From: Gimesia fumaroli
GTDB taxonomy: Bacteria > Planctomycetota > Planctomycetia > Planctomycetales > Planctomycetaceae
Assembly (NCBI RefSeq): GCF_007754425.1
Contig: NZ_CP037452.1
Span: 4,563,164 to 4,627,163 of the forward strand
Direction: 5' to 3'
Length of the DNA: 64,000 nucleotides
In this document: piece by piece, positions 26,561 through 36,364 of the stretch
Position numbering within the stretch: position 1 is the first letter of the stretch
Layout of the letters: every line of letters starts with the position of its first letter
Made by a program: the position numbers and the translations under genes
The notes under the pieces: model-generated
The model's input: the letters and a program-made list of their open reading frames with translations, nothing else
Databases searched by the model: none
What the model was told of the DNA's origin: nothing

Positions 26561-27682
26561 ATGGAACTCCCCGCTTTTCCTCTCGTTCAATGGTTTGCTG
26601 CCGCGGAAGACCGTTTTGACATCTCGCTCAGCCACTCTGACTGCGAACCATTATCAGTTTCCGATATTCTGAGCGATGCAGAGCAAAAAGCGTTTGCTGA
26701 TTTCCCACTCGGTTATGGCTCGTTCGCTGGTCTGGAGGAACTAAGACAGAGTGTCGCCGATCAATACACCTCCCTCAAACAAGACGACGTACTGATCTTT
26801 GGTGGCGCGAGTGAAGCCATCTATACATTCATGCGAACGAATTTGAATACGGGCGATGAAGTTGTGATCCAGGCTCCGATTTTCAATTCGCTGAAAGCAA
26901 CCGCACAAGCCATTGGCTGCCGCATCATCGAGTGGCGTCCCACTAACGAGATCACGCATGAATTCGATGTTTCGTCTCTCATTGATCTCTGTAACGAACA
27001 GACGAAACTCATCGTTTTTAATTTTCCGCACAACCCCTCCGGGCAGATGATCTCAGAAAACGAACTCAAAGCCATCGTGGAAACAGCCCAGCGGTATGAT
27101 GCCCTGATCTTCAGTGACGAACAGTTCCGCATGCTGGAGCAACCGGGTACTCCACTCCTGCCCGCTGCATGCGATCTTTATGACAAAGCCGTCTCGGTCA
27201 CCGGTGTCTCGAAAACCCTGGGGCTAGGTGGCTTGCGAATCGGCTGGCTGGCGACGCGTAACCGGATTGTGCTCAAACACGCGCAAGAATATCGCTACTA
27301 CACCACAGAAATGACCAACACGCCTTGCCAGATGCTGGCGACGCAAGCGATGAAACATCGCGTCGAAATTCTCTCACGTAATCGAAAGCGTATTGTGCAG
27401 AATTTAAAGCAGCTGCAGTCGTTCTGTTTACGTCACGAGAATCACCTCGAACTGCATCCGCCCCAGGCAGGCTCGATGGCCGCCGTTGAGCAAAAGACGT
27501 CTTTCCCGAGCAGGGAATTCTGCCAGCGTCTGCTCGATAAACAGCGCGTGCTGCTGGTTCCCGGCGAAGTCATGGGAATCTCAGATCGATTACTGCGAAT
27601 CGGACTCGGCAGAAACGGCTTTAAACACGGGCTGAACCGGCTTGAGACATTCCTGCACTCAATATCGTCCGAAGATCTTTAA
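26561..27682 (+). CDS. PLP-dependent class I/II aminotransferase
   Basis: A 373-residue fold-type I aminotransferase of normal length. YGSFAGLEELR is the N-terminal substrate loop; FNFPHNPSGQ carries the conserved Asn-Pro. FSDEQFR holds the Asp that pairs with the PLP ring, and SKTLGLGGLRIGW contains the Schiff-base Lys. A C-terminal RIGLGR binds the substrate carboxylate. It is cytoplasmic. No biosynthetic genes adjoin it, so the amino acid substrate is unknown. No clear ribosome site is seen upstream. Confidence 0.87.
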   Translation: MELPAFPLVQWFAAAEDRFDISLSHSDCEPLSVSDILSDAEQKAFADFPLGYGSFAGLEELRQSVADQYTSLKQDDVLIFGGASEAIYTFMRTNLNTGDEVVIQAPIFNSLKATAQAIGCRIIEWRPTNEITHEFDVSSLIDLCNEQTKLIVFNFPHNPSGQMISENELKAIVETAQRYDALIFSDEQFRMLEQPGTPLLPAACDLYDKAVSVTGVSKTLGLGGLRIGWLATRNRIVLKHAQEYRYYTTEMTNTPCQMLATQAMKHRVEILSRNRKRIVQNLKQLQSFCLRHENHLELHPPQAGSMAAVEQKTSFPSREFCQRLLDKQRVLLVPGEVMGISDRLLRIGLGRNGFKHGLNRLETFLHSISSEDL

Positions 27683-27739
27683 AAAAGGCAGGAACCTAAC
27701 ACAAAAATTACTCTCCCCTTAAATCCCAGGATCGATCTA

Positions 27740-27780
27740 AGGGGGCAGCGACTATCCTAAACATTGAATCGCTGCCCCCT
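27740..27780. terminator. Bidirectional terminator hairpin
   Basis: A 12-base-pair GC-rich stem (AGGGGGCAGCGA at 27740-27751 with 27769-27780) and a 17-base loop lie between two convergent genes. T-rich stretches are short on both sides, but position and strength fit a shared terminator. Confidence 0.65.
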
Positions 27781-27789
27781 CTTATTGTT

Positions 27790-28536
27790 CTATTGACCAA
27801 TTGCCTCTTTGAGTAACTTTTCACCAAGCTTTGTCGGTTTTTCCTCAGTTTTCTTAACCTCTCCGGACTCCACGTCAATCCATACGATCGCTTCATGCAT
27901 TTTTTCCGGGTCTGTTAAACTAAGCTTTAATAAATCTTTGTCCCATTGAAATCCTGACACCATGGGCCTCGGACCTCCGGAACTACCATAACCATTTCCA
28001 AACACGATTGAATCTTTGTTTATATCCATCAAGTTTGTCCGTCTTTTATTAGCTGTGTGCGCATCCAGATAAAAAGAGCCGCCCGTGACATCTTTCTCAA
28101 AACGATTGGTGATATTTGTGATATCGGTTAAAGTCGATTTGGAGGCATGATCCAGAATACTCTCAGTCCAAAGAATTCGATGTTGGATGACAAAAAAACC
28201 CAAAATTTTATTTTCAATCTACAGGTATCCACTCTGTTCAGGTCCCACCCAGATACTCCCAGATTCTGAATCGGAGAATGCAGTCACAGGTGTCGTAAAA
28301 TTATCTGAACCATCACTGAATTCGTAAATCGCTCTTTTCGCATTGATAATAACTGCTGGCTGCTTACCGGATCGAAGTAACCTGGCTTTTGAAGCCTCCC
28401 ACTTACCAACTTGCTTCTTTTTAATTTTTTCCGGGATTCCAAAGGGGCTATTTATCAGTACATTTTCCCTCTGCTCACATCCTGTGAACCATACAAACAT
28501 GAGGGCACACCAGTTGAGTAAATACGAATACTTCAT
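27790..28536 (-). pseudogene. Lipoprotein gene interrupted by an in-frame amber codon
   Basis: The first part (28536 to 28222) encodes a lipoprotein signal with cysteine at residue 20 (FVWFTGC) and ends in WVGPEQSGYL followed by TAG at 28219-28221. The same frame then stays open without any shift for another 143 codons (IENKILGFFVIQHRILW onward) to the stop at 27790. The two parts read naturally as one ~248-residue protein, so this is most simply a single nonsense mutation of Gln or Tyr. Alternatives are readthrough, or independent translation of the second part from a TTG at 28203. The family is not recognised; it would be a secreted lipid-anchored protein. Confidence 0.65.
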
Positions 28537-28661
28537 TTTACCATTTCTTAATAACTGATGTTAATAAGTTGAAATTGCATCTTGTTGGCAGCAAGTACTC
28601 CTCTTCTATTAAGGAATGGCCAGAAAGTGGCTAGACCAATCCTCAGGTTGTTACTTCCGGC

Positions 28662-31100
28662 TTACTTTTCATTAACCCGAAGATGCTCCTTCAAGAAGTT
28701 CAAACGCTTCCTCGACGCCCACGGCGTTTCAGCGGAACCATGTCCCACTCCCGTCACCAGCACATATTCGAAGTCCTTGTTGTGTTTGATGAGTTGGTGA
28801 ACCACTTGCGTCGTGCTGGCAGGATCCACATTGTGATCCAATTCCCCTACAATCAGCATTAAATTCCCCTCGAGCAAATGGGCGTTTGCGGAATTGGAAC
28901 TGGCGACATAACTCCCATCAACAGGCCAGCCCATCCACTGCTCGTTCCACCAGAGCTTGTCCATCCGGTTGTCATGACAGCCACAATCGGCAACAGCGAC
29001 CTTATAAAAATCATGATGCCAGAGCAAAGCCGCCATCGCGTTCTGGCCTCCCGCTGAACCTCCATAGATGCCTACTCTGGAAATATCCATCTGCGGATAT
29101 TTCGCTGCCGCTGCTTTGATCCAGGCAATCCGATCCAGAAACCCCGCATCGCGGAGATTCTTATAACAAACATCGTGAAACGCTTTTGATCTCCAGGCCG
29201 TTCCCATGCCATCAATCTGTACCACGATCATTCCCGCGTCAGCAATTTGATGCTGGTAACGATACTGGGGTCGAAATGCCTTAGGCACATGATGGTCATG
29301 AGGCCCGGCATAGATATTTTCCACCACCGGATACTTTTTGTTCGGGTCAAACTCAAGCGGCCAATGAATGATCCCCCAGATATCAGTCTTCCCGTCGCGT
29401 CCTTTGGCAACGAACCGTTCCGTCATACGTCGCTTGCCGAACTTTGTTGCAGTATCATCACGATGCAGTTCACAAATGAGTTCGCCCGATTGACTATCAC
29501 GTAATTCGGAAACCGGAGCTAAATCGACCCGAGAATACGTATCGACGAAGAACTTATCTTCCTGTTCAAATTGAATCTGATGCGTGCCATCTCCATCTGT
29601 AAGGATCTGGAACTGACTGCCATCATAATTGACGCGGCAAAAGTGTTCGTGGTAAGGGTCTTGATTTTCGTGGACTCCGACTGCGTAAAACCAGATTTGT
29701 TTCGATTGAGGATCAATTTTTTCGATCCGTTTCACATTCCAGTCACCCGTTGTCATCTGATTTAAAAGTTGACCGGTATCGCGACGATAACGATAGAGAT
29801 GGTTCCAGCCACTCCGCTCACTCGCCCAGAGGATTTCTTCGTCTCCTAATGATTTAAAGACCAGTTTGCCGGGGTTAGAATAATGAATGAAGGTCTCGCT
29901 CGATTCCTCAATGATCGGCTTGACGGCGCCGTCAACGGCGGTAACTTCTAACTCACGCAGCATTTGATGTCCGCGTTGGTTGTAATGCAACCAGAAACAA
30001 TCACCCGATTCTGACCAGCCGCGAAATCGTAAAGTCCAGGGATTTTCAAACAGGCGATTCGAGATCGGAATTTCTTTCTTGCTCGGCATCGCAAAGAGTC
30101 GTAAGGTCTGTTGGGGTAATTTATCCCCTGGCTTGCGATAGGTGTAGCTCTTAACCCGTGGTTGCAATTGATCGGAAGGCGACGATTCGATGAGATGTAC
30201 TTCACGTTCTGGCACACGTTTTGTCTGAAATGCCAATAGATATTTGGAATCAGGAGACCATTCAACGCGCGGGACTTCACTCTCACTGAATTGAAAGGTA
30301 TTGTCCGGAGTCCCATCTGAAGTCAGCGGAATCTCGCGCTCGTCCTGGCGAATCCACAGATTATGATTCTGTACGAAGCACGTCCATTTCCCGTCAGGTG
30401 ACGTGGATTTGTATCGCTTTTTTGCTCGTGGTCGGCGTGGGGTATCGTGACGAAGTTCTTTCAGCGCGCCTGGATCGATGTTCCAAGAATCATTGCCTCG
30501 GGCGATGAAACACCCCAGGTCCTCCTCCGACGTATTGCGAAGCAACCATGCGTGACCGATGTAAGTATGTTGTTCCCATTCCTGATCGACTTCGATGCTT
30601 CCGTACAATCGTTTCTCACCGGAGGGACTGACCCAGTAGACCTTGATCGGCTCACTCAGTCGATTGTGAATCACGATTGTGGTGGAAGCTCCACCTGCTT
30701 TACTGTTGCGCGCCGGTAGAAACAACCGCCGATCATGGGACAGAGGATCTTCGTTCTTTGGAGTAATCAATTCATATTCCGGTAATTTCAGGAGCCATGT
30801 GGCACCACGAATCTTTAACAGGAGCTGCTGCTGCGACTCGGTGAAACCAATCTGCTCGACTACGCTGTTTTTTGACGATACTTTCTGTTGAAGAACTTTC
30901 GACACTGCTTTAGCAAGCCGATGCTTGTCGAAGGCCGGTGTGCATTGGCGTGTTTGAACATTGACAACGAAGTAATCCTTGTCGACTCGAAACCAGCATC
31001 GATTGCCATCTTGTGCCCAATTCAGCCTAATTGGCTGTGCTGCGACTTGATGCAGGATTGAAAAGACCAGAACACAAGTAAGCAGAGCACATCGTATCAT
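28662..31100 (-). CDS. Secreted S9 family prolyl oligopeptidase (DPP IV-like)
   Basis: An 812-residue protein with a signal peptide (ends QVAAQ). The N-terminal ~500 residues form the propeller of the DPP IV family, with WSPDSKYLLAFQ and ASERSGWNHLYRY. The C-terminal alpha/beta hydrolase has the nucleophile motif YGGSAGGQNAM, the acid in VGELDHNVDP and the catalytic His in GVGHGSAE. It should cleave short peptides, probably after proline or alanine, in the periplasm. Length and domain order are normal for the family. It lies 181 bases downstream of the start of an FAD-oxidoreductase gene on the same strand. Confidence 0.88.
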   Translation of the reverse strand: MIRCALLTCVLVFSILHQVAAQPIRLNWAQDGNRCWFRVDKDYFVVNVQTRQCTPAFDKHRLAKAVSKVLQQKVSSKNSVVEQIGFTESQQQLLLKIRGATWLLKLPEYELITPKNEDPLSHDRRLFLPARNSKAGGASTTIVIHNRLSEPIKVYWVSPSGEKRLYGSIEVDQEWEQHTYIGHAWLLRNTSEEDLGCFIARGNDSWNIDPGALKELRHDTPRRPRAKKRYKSTSPDGKWTCFVQNHNLWIRQDEREIPLTSDGTPDNTFQFSESEVPRVEWSPDSKYLLAFQTKRVPEREVHLIESSPSDQLQPRVKSYTYRKPGDKLPQQTLRLFAMPSKKEIPISNRLFENPWTLRFRGWSESGDCFWLHYNQRGHQMLRELEVTAVDGAVKPIIEESSETFIHYSNPGKLVFKSLGDEEILWASERSGWNHLYRYRRDTGQLLNQMTTGDWNVKRIEKIDPQSKQIWFYAVGVHENQDPYHEHFCRVNYDGSQFQILTDGDGTHQIQFEQEDKFFVDTYSRVDLAPVSELRDSQSGELICELHRDDTATKFGKRRMTERFVAKGRDGKTDIWGIIHWPLEFDPNKKYPVVENIYAGPHDHHVPKAFRPQYRYQHQIADAGMIVVQIDGMGTAWRSKAFHDVCYKNLRDAGFLDRIAWIKAAAAKYPQMDISRVGIYGGSAGGQNAMAALLWHHDFYKVAVADCGCHDNRMDKLWWNEQWMGWPVDGSYVASSNSANAHLLEGNLMLIVGELDHNVDPASTTQVVHQLIKHNKDFEYVLVTGVGHGSAETPWASRKRLNFLKEHLRVNEK

Positions 31101-31281
31101 AAATTTGACTCAATCCTGGTTCCAAAGATTTATTCTTTTCTTGCCGACTTTCACGCACAGGATTAAAATTGGCATTAATGGAAAGAAAAAGGGGGACAGA
31201 GTCTCTAATATATAACCTGCTCCCCACTTGTGTCCATTGCCTGGTATCGAGAAGTACTTGATCGGTCACTTCACGTTCCAT

Positions 31282-33351
31282 TCAGGGAACGGGCAGGAGT
31301 TGGATCGCATCCAGAATCACAAATCCATTTGTGCCTGCATTCGTGATAGTAATCGTCGTTTCTGCATCTCCCGACAGATAGACCGTATCGATGGGCCGAA
31401 AGTGCTTTCCCTGTGGCAGCGGTTTGGTCTGGTCGACAGTGAATGTGGTTTTACTGGAGCCGCAACTCACGGTCAAAGGCACATTCTTTCCACGCGTTTC
31501 ATGTGCCGAATAGGCCATCAGAAGCTGGTATCGTCCCGCCTTAGGTGCCTTGAAACGAAAGGTGGCGACCGCGTTTCCGTCGCCTTTCTTTTCGTCGTGG
31601 ATATAGTCCGTTCCAATGTAGGGTTTGAAATTGGTAGAGCGGACCCAGCCATCAGAAAGACTCGCTTTGGTGTTGTCCAGAACAATGCCGGGCAGCGTCT
31701 TTGCAGCAATCGACTTGACCATCGGCGGTTCGGGAGCAATGACAGGTAGCTCAAGTACCTGACCTTGTGCCTGCAGTCGCTTGCGGAGTTTGGGATAAGG
31801 CAGTTCCTGCACAGGCACGTTTTCCTGCACCGACATCGCGGCTGCAATGCCGGCACTCTGGCCGAGAATCATCCAGGTCGGCTCAACTCGAATCGACGAA
31901 ATCCCGACGTGCGTGCAGGACAGCGCCACCGGAACAAGTAAGTTGGTGCATTCATCAGGGCGAGGCAGAATCGAGCGATAAGGAACGTGATACGCATAGC
32001 CCTGTTTGGGCCTGGATCTCCTGACGGGAAAAATCGTTCCTTCGTTGATGACGCCGCCCCCTTTCAGCGCGACACGCTGACAGTCATGTGAATCAATGGG
32101 AAATGAAGAGATCACAATCGGATCGTCCTTTTCCGGTTGTTCAAGAATATCCTTCTGACTGAGCACATACATGCCCCGCATCCGTCTCCCCTCGCGCACA
32201 TACAGCGCCGGTGAGAAGTGCCCGTATTCAGGAAATTCGTCCTTACATAATCCCAGCCGGGCATACTTATTTCGAATAGATTCAGGCACAGCCGGGTCTG
32301 TGGTGAGGAAATGATAAAACTCCAGCGTGTACTGCTTGTGTGCTTCCCAGATTTCAGCCCGTCCTGCCGCGTCGGCTTCACTCCAGCCATTACAGGCTCC
32401 GACCAGACCGAGCGAGAATTGTCCGCCGATCGAATTGTTACCGTCAAATTTATTGCCGGGTAGCGGATAGAGATCCCAGCCGACACGGCCTCCGGCTTTC
32501 ACATAGCGTCGCACCAGTTCAAAGCGGGCAGGATCGTAGTTCGCGGGCTCGGGAAAAGGCACGCGGTTAGCAGGATCTCCGGTTAGACAAAGTCGGAAGC
32601 TGTAGACCATCACGTTGGAATCACCGGCCTCTTCCGGGCCGGCATCCGTGGTGGTGATAAACGGCAGCGGCTTAAAGAAGCTGCCAAAACCATCGATGTC
32701 CATTTTTTTCTTGGGGTAACGTTTCCCTGCCAGCGACTCGCCAAATTCCGCCTTGCCTTCTCTGCCAATCGTCCAGCTGACTCCCGCCGCCGCCATCAGG
32801 TCACCTTCATAGGTCGCATCGACAAACACGTTCGCCGCGAACGTGCCATCGCTGGTGACCAGTTCCGTAATCCGCGTTCCCTGCTTCTTCACTGACTGCA
32901 GATCGCGTTTCGTGAGAACCTTGACGTTCGCTTCCCGCAACATGTTCCGAGTAACTCGCATCGCCACATGCGGCTCGTAGGTCCATTTGCTCTGATCTTT
33001 CACGCCGACACTGTAAGGCAGTTTGACGCCCCGATCCGCATAGTCTTTCTCAATGCGCCTGTGCCATTCATCGAACAGCCCCATCACAGTACTGCGAACG
33101 ATTTGATTTGAATCGCTGAAGCTTAATCCCCCGGTATTCAATCCGCCAACATGATCGGTTGTCTCAAGCAGAATCACCGAAGCCTTTTCGCGCGCCGCGG
33201 CAATCGCAGCACAAAACCCACCGGGCGTGGCACCATAAACTACCACATCGGCCCGAGTCACCTCTTGCTGCTCTGGTTTCTGAGCAAAGAGGCAGGTCGG
33301 CAGTATCAGCAATAGAAAGGCAAGCGCGAGAACAAATCGTTTCTTCATCAT
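31282..33351 (-). CDS. Secreted FAD-dependent oxidoreductase with C-terminal golvesin-like domain
   Basis: A 689-residue protein with a signal peptide (ends LFAQ). The Rossmann motif VVVYGATPGGFCAAIAAARE is followed by LLETTDHVGGLNTGGLS, typical of the secreted FAD-dependent oxidoreductases common in planctomycetes. Domain I runs to about residue 540. Residues ~550-689 form a beta-sandwich (DGWVRSTNF, FRFKAPKAGRYQLLMAYS, FVILDAIQL) like the golvesin/xanthan-lyase carbohydrate-binding domain. Together these suggest oxidation of a carbohydrate or related polymer unit outside the cytoplasm. The reaction is not known for this family. It lies upstream of the S9 peptidase on the same strand. Confidence 0.82.
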   Translation of the reverse strand: MMKKRFVLALAFLLLILPTCLFAQKPEQQEVTRADVVVYGATPGGFCAAIAAAREKASVILLETTDHVGGLNTGGLSFSDSNQIVRSTVMGLFDEWHRRIEKDYADRGVKLPYSVGVKDQSKWTYEPHVAMRVTRNMLREANVKVLTKRDLQSVKKQGTRITELVTSDGTFAANVFVDATYEGDLMAAAGVSWTIGREGKAEFGESLAGKRYPKKKMDIDGFGSFFKPLPFITTTDAGPEEAGDSNVMVYSFRLCLTGDPANRVPFPEPANYDPARFELVRRYVKAGGRVGWDLYPLPGNKFDGNNSIGGQFSLGLVGACNGWSEADAAGRAEIWEAHKQYTLEFYHFLTTDPAVPESIRNKYARLGLCKDEFPEYGHFSPALYVREGRRMRGMYVLSQKDILEQPEKDDPIVISSFPIDSHDCQRVALKGGGVINEGTIFPVRRSRPKQGYAYHVPYRSILPRPDECTNLLVPVALSCTHVGISSIRVEPTWMILGQSAGIAAAMSVQENVPVQELPYPKLRKRLQAQGQVLELPVIAPEPPMVKSIAAKTLPGIVLDNTKASLSDGWVRSTNFKPYIGTDYIHDEKKGDGNAVATFRFKAPKAGRYQLLMAYSAHETRGKNVPLTVSCGSSKTTFTVDQTKPLPQGKHFRPIDTVYLSGDAETTITITNAGTNGFVILDAIQLLPVP

Positions 33352-33658
33352 AAATCGTCTTTAAATCGTCAGTGAATATTCTTATGAAAAGGGCACATGC
33401 ACGAGGGTAAAGGAAATTCTGAATCGTTCTGGGAAGATCGTTTACCAGTGCATCACTGATTATAGGCACTTATTCACGGATTCACCAGTTGACTGAAAAT
33501 GCGCACCTTTAGATCGATTCACAAAATAAGATCATAAATTCAGCCACAAAATGTGTAGGGTGAGGGCCCCATGTGTCCGCTCGCCCAGGTAGTGTTTCTT
33601 AATTTGAACTATCCATTGAAATGTTGATGAACCAGGGCGAATGCCCTTCGACTAATTA
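33352..33658. other. Intergenic region ending at an IS insertion
   Basis: No gene is visible. A diverged copy of the GTCCGCTCGCCCAGG repeat module lies at 33556-33593. The right edge is the TA duplication (33657-33658) of the IS copy. With the IS removed, the target reads GACTAATTAGTC, a perfect 12-base palindrome. Confidence 0.55.
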
Positions 33659-34585
33659 GAAGTGGTTTCATAACTTATTAAGTAAGGTGAACACGCACGC
33701 GAGTTGTGCGAATCCTAAAAACAAATGACTGTATCTTTCATACCGTACTACCAGGCGACGAAAGTTGAACAACCAACTGATGGTGCGTTCGACTTTCCAA
33801 CGGCGTTGATATCGCCGCAATGCACGCCCATCCTGCGTCGCTGGTTTTACACGGTTCTTGCGATGCGGACAGATCAGCTCTATCTTCCGTTCCGCCAATT
33901 GTGTGCGCAGGGGATCGCTGTCGGCCGCACGATCATAAATCAGGCGATCAGGGTCGCGTGGCAAAATGCGCTGGTCCAGCAGGGACTCAATCAACTTCAC
34001 CTCTGCCGGCGAGGCACTGGTACGATCCAGAGCGAGAGGGAGTCCGTTCCCGTCGACCAGCAGCATAAGCTTGGTTCCCTTTCCCCGTTTTGTCTTGCCG
34101 ACATCGGCGCCCCTTTTTTTGCAGGGCAAAATGTGCCATCCCCGAACGCTTCCGACCAGACTACCAGCTTCCGGCGATCGAGGTGTTCGAGTAATCGCTG
34201 CCACGCTTCCAGGAACACACCGTCTTCGGTCCATTCCTTGAAACGACGCCAGCAGGTGCTGGGCGATGGTAAAAATGTTGGTAAATCTTTCCATCGGGCA
34301 CCAGTCCTTAATACCCAAAGGATTCCTTCGAGGCACTCGCGGGCAGCCACTCTGGGCCGCCCTCCGGCTGCGTTTGCCGGTGGTTCTGGAAACAGATCTT
34401 TGATCAGAAGCCATTGCTCGTCCGAGAGTTGTGGTTTTGGTTCCGTCCTGGACCCGGTTATGTTGCGACCTGTGGCAGGTCGGGACACGCGGGTCATGGT
34501 CATAATGAGACCTCCTTTCTGGGGAGGTACTCTTACAAATACTATACCAAACTGTTCACGTAATTTTGGGTTTTGAAACTACCTC
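33659..34585 (-). mobile_element. IS5/IS427-like insertion sequence, copy A (927 bp)
   Basis: The boundaries follow from comparison with the second copy. The terminal inverted repeats (GAGGTAGTTTCAAAAC at the 5' end versus GAAGTGGTTTCATAAC at the 3' end) match at 13 of 16 bases. A TA duplication flanks the element (33657-33658 and 34586-34587). It sits in intergenic, repeat-rich DNA and breaks no gene. All reading frames within it are identical to those of copy B at 48764-49690, which lies in the opposite orientation. Confidence 0.9.
33668..34503 (-). CDS. IS5-family transposase, made by -1 ribosomal frameshift (copy A)
   Basis: Two overlapping frames (34503-33997 and, shifted by -1, to 33668) join at seven A residues, which are T on the plus strand at 34114-34120. 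The zero frame reads GCA AAA AAA GGG, a canonical slippery site. The fused product is 278 residues. The DDE residues are the Asp of FGDGTF, the Asp of IYDRAADSD and the Glu of KVERTISWL. An N-terminal domain (DEQWLLIKDLFPEP, GRPR) is typical of IS427-group transposases. Without the shift, a 168-residue protein lacking two catalytic residues results. The enzyme cuts and rejoins the element at TA sites. Confidence 0.88.
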
Positions 34586-35039
34586 TAGTCATTCCGGCTG
34601 GCAAATTACTTAAAAACAAGATCAGCCGCACGGCGTAAGCCGCGGTTAATACCAATTTAGGTGAGGTTACGATCTTGAGAATCACACTCATAACCATTAA
34701 ATAAACTACCAGACGAAGTTCTTTCCCAAAACCCGATTGGAATGTAACCAGAAATCAACATCAAACACCAATGCAGACCGACCTCTGAGTAGCACAACAC
34801 CAGACGCCGTTTCAAACCGGAACAAATCACCAACGGCAACAAAGCTGAACATGCCGTAGCGAGTGTGAAACACTCCCCTCAAAATCAAACCCACGTCCCG
34901 TTATTAGCCCAAATGGGAATTCCGGGGTTCATACATTGGTAGAAAGCTTGGAAAGTCAGTATGGATTACTTACGATAGTAACTGCACCTTTTGTCTATGT
35001 TGCACAGACGTCCCGAAAGACTCTCGATCGGATTTAGAA
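34586..35039. other. Intergenic region with diverged repeat copy
   Basis: Next to the IS, a CGGCGTAAGCCGCGGTTAA module lies at about 34627-34645. At 34825-34890 there is a diverged version of the AATCACCAACGGCAACAAAG block found at 4838-4900 and 8207-8231, continuing into ACTCCCCT as in copy 1. No gene is supported before 35040. Confidence 0.5.
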
Positions 35040-36185
35040 ATGTTCACGCTTAAAAGTCAGTTTCTCATTCACACGTGTTTTCTCGTCCTGTGTACCCTCG
35101 TCATTCCAGGCGGGATTCAAGATCTGAAGGCGTTTCTCCCTGCAGAAAACCTCGACTTCTCTGAGAAATACAGACAGTTGTTACAGGAAGCGCAATCAGC
35201 AACTTCCAAAGAAGATCTGAAAAAAGTGGCGTTTTACGCGATCGAAGCCAGTCAGGCTGCAATTAAATCAGGCGATTATTCTACAGCAGTGAAGATTGCA
35301 ACTCTCGCTGTCAAACTTGGGAAGTCTTCAGGAAACAACCACGCCTACACCCTGGCGAACAGTGTAAGACAACGCAGCGTGATGCTGGTTCGCGAATATC
35401 GCGACGTCGCAAGGTCTCATCAAATACTGAACGCGAATCCGAACGACGCAGAATCGGCTTTTCTATATGGAAAGTTTGTCGCCTTAAAGTTGAACAACTG
35501 GAAACAGGGACTTGCCTGGTTCGCCAGGGGGGATGATGCTGCATTTCGAACCCTGGCCAAACAGGAACTTGCGAACTCAAAAAATCAAGGCGCGCTGCTG
35601 GCGGTTGCCAATGGCTGGTTTCAATTAGCCAGTAAAGAGAAAGGTTCGACAAAACAGGAGTTGGAACGACACGCGTATGACATATATAGCCGAGCGTGGC
35701 GAAATTCATTCGGAGCAGATCGGACGGCGCTCAACGCCAAGCTAAGCGAGCTGCCCCTGAGGTATCTGAATCACATGCAGGAACAGGATGTCATTCACGG
35801 TGGATGGCCTTTCGGAAAGAATGGTGATCCTGGAAATGGCGAAATATTTACCGTCGATCAGATTGAGTTTCCCAATGGACTCGGATTAGTCCCACCAAGT
35901 AAAGGTTTCGCACGCGTGCGTTACCAACTGGACGGTCAATACAAAATTTTTGTGACCGGCGTGGCCCTCATAGACGATACCTATGAATTTCCCAATACAG
36001 TGACATTTACGGTGATGGGAGATGGCAGGATTCTCTGGAGATCTCCTCCCTTTCGAGATCAAGGGGACGTGCTATTCTGTAAGGTTTCTGTCAAGAACGT
36101 TCAAAGACTGGAAATTCGAACCGAAACGCCAGGGATTAATCGGGGAGCCCATGCCGTCTGGCTTGATCCACATGTTTTGAAATAG
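35040..36185 (+). CDS. Secreted NPCBM-domain protein with helical N-terminal region
   Basis: A 381-residue protein with a hydrophobic N-terminal segment (residues ~8-26) acting as signal or anchor. Residues ~35-240 are helical and TPR-like (AIEASQAAIKSGDYSTAVKIA, LNANPNDAESAFLYGKFVAL). Residues ~262-381 form an NPCBM/NEW2 carbohydrate-binding-like module: EFPNGLGLVPPSKGFARVRYQLDG, VTFTVMGDGRILWRSPP and a GAHAVWLDP end. Such proteins are common and secreted in planctomycetes. A role in binding polysaccharides is inferred from the module; no enzyme motif is present. Confidence 0.75.
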   Translation: MFTLKSQFLIHTCFLVLCTLVIPGGIQDLKAFLPAENLDFSEKYRQLLQEAQSATSKEDLKKVAFYAIEASQAAIKSGDYSTAVKIATLAVKLGKSSGNNHAYTLANSVRQRSVMLVREYRDVARSHQILNANPNDAESAFLYGKFVALKLNNWKQGLAWFARGDDAAFRTLAKQELANSKNQGALLAVANGWFQLASKEKGSTKQELERHAYDIYSRAWRNSFGADRTALNAKLSELPLRYLNHMQEQDVIHGGWPFGKNGDPGNGEIFTVDQIEFPNGLGLVPPSKGFARVRYQLDGQYKIFVTGVALIDDTYEFPNTVTFTVMGDGRILWRSPPFRDQGDVLFCKVSVKNVQRLEIRTETPGINRGAHAVWLDPHVLK

Positions 36186-36364
36186 TTCAGTTCCAGTGGA
36201 CCTCTACTTTATTATTACTTCCGAATCCCCCCCTCAAACGCTTGCCCCCATTAACGGGGTTTGCCCCTTTAACACTTTTCCTTGTCATTTTTTATGACAG
36301 TCACTGCCCTTTTTTATGCCATGTTATTTTTGACAAAACAAATAATATGTGTGTGATGATTCTT

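Noticed and set aside
31186-31230. GGGGGACAGAGTC-like string resembling a known repeat phrase
   Set aside because: Only one copy is seen in the window, so no repeat can be claimed.
33725-34576. A 283-codon frame antisense to the transposase (also at 48773-49624)
   Set aside because: It mirrors the transposase codon pattern and has no family match or ribosome site. The DDE transposase on the other strand explains the region.
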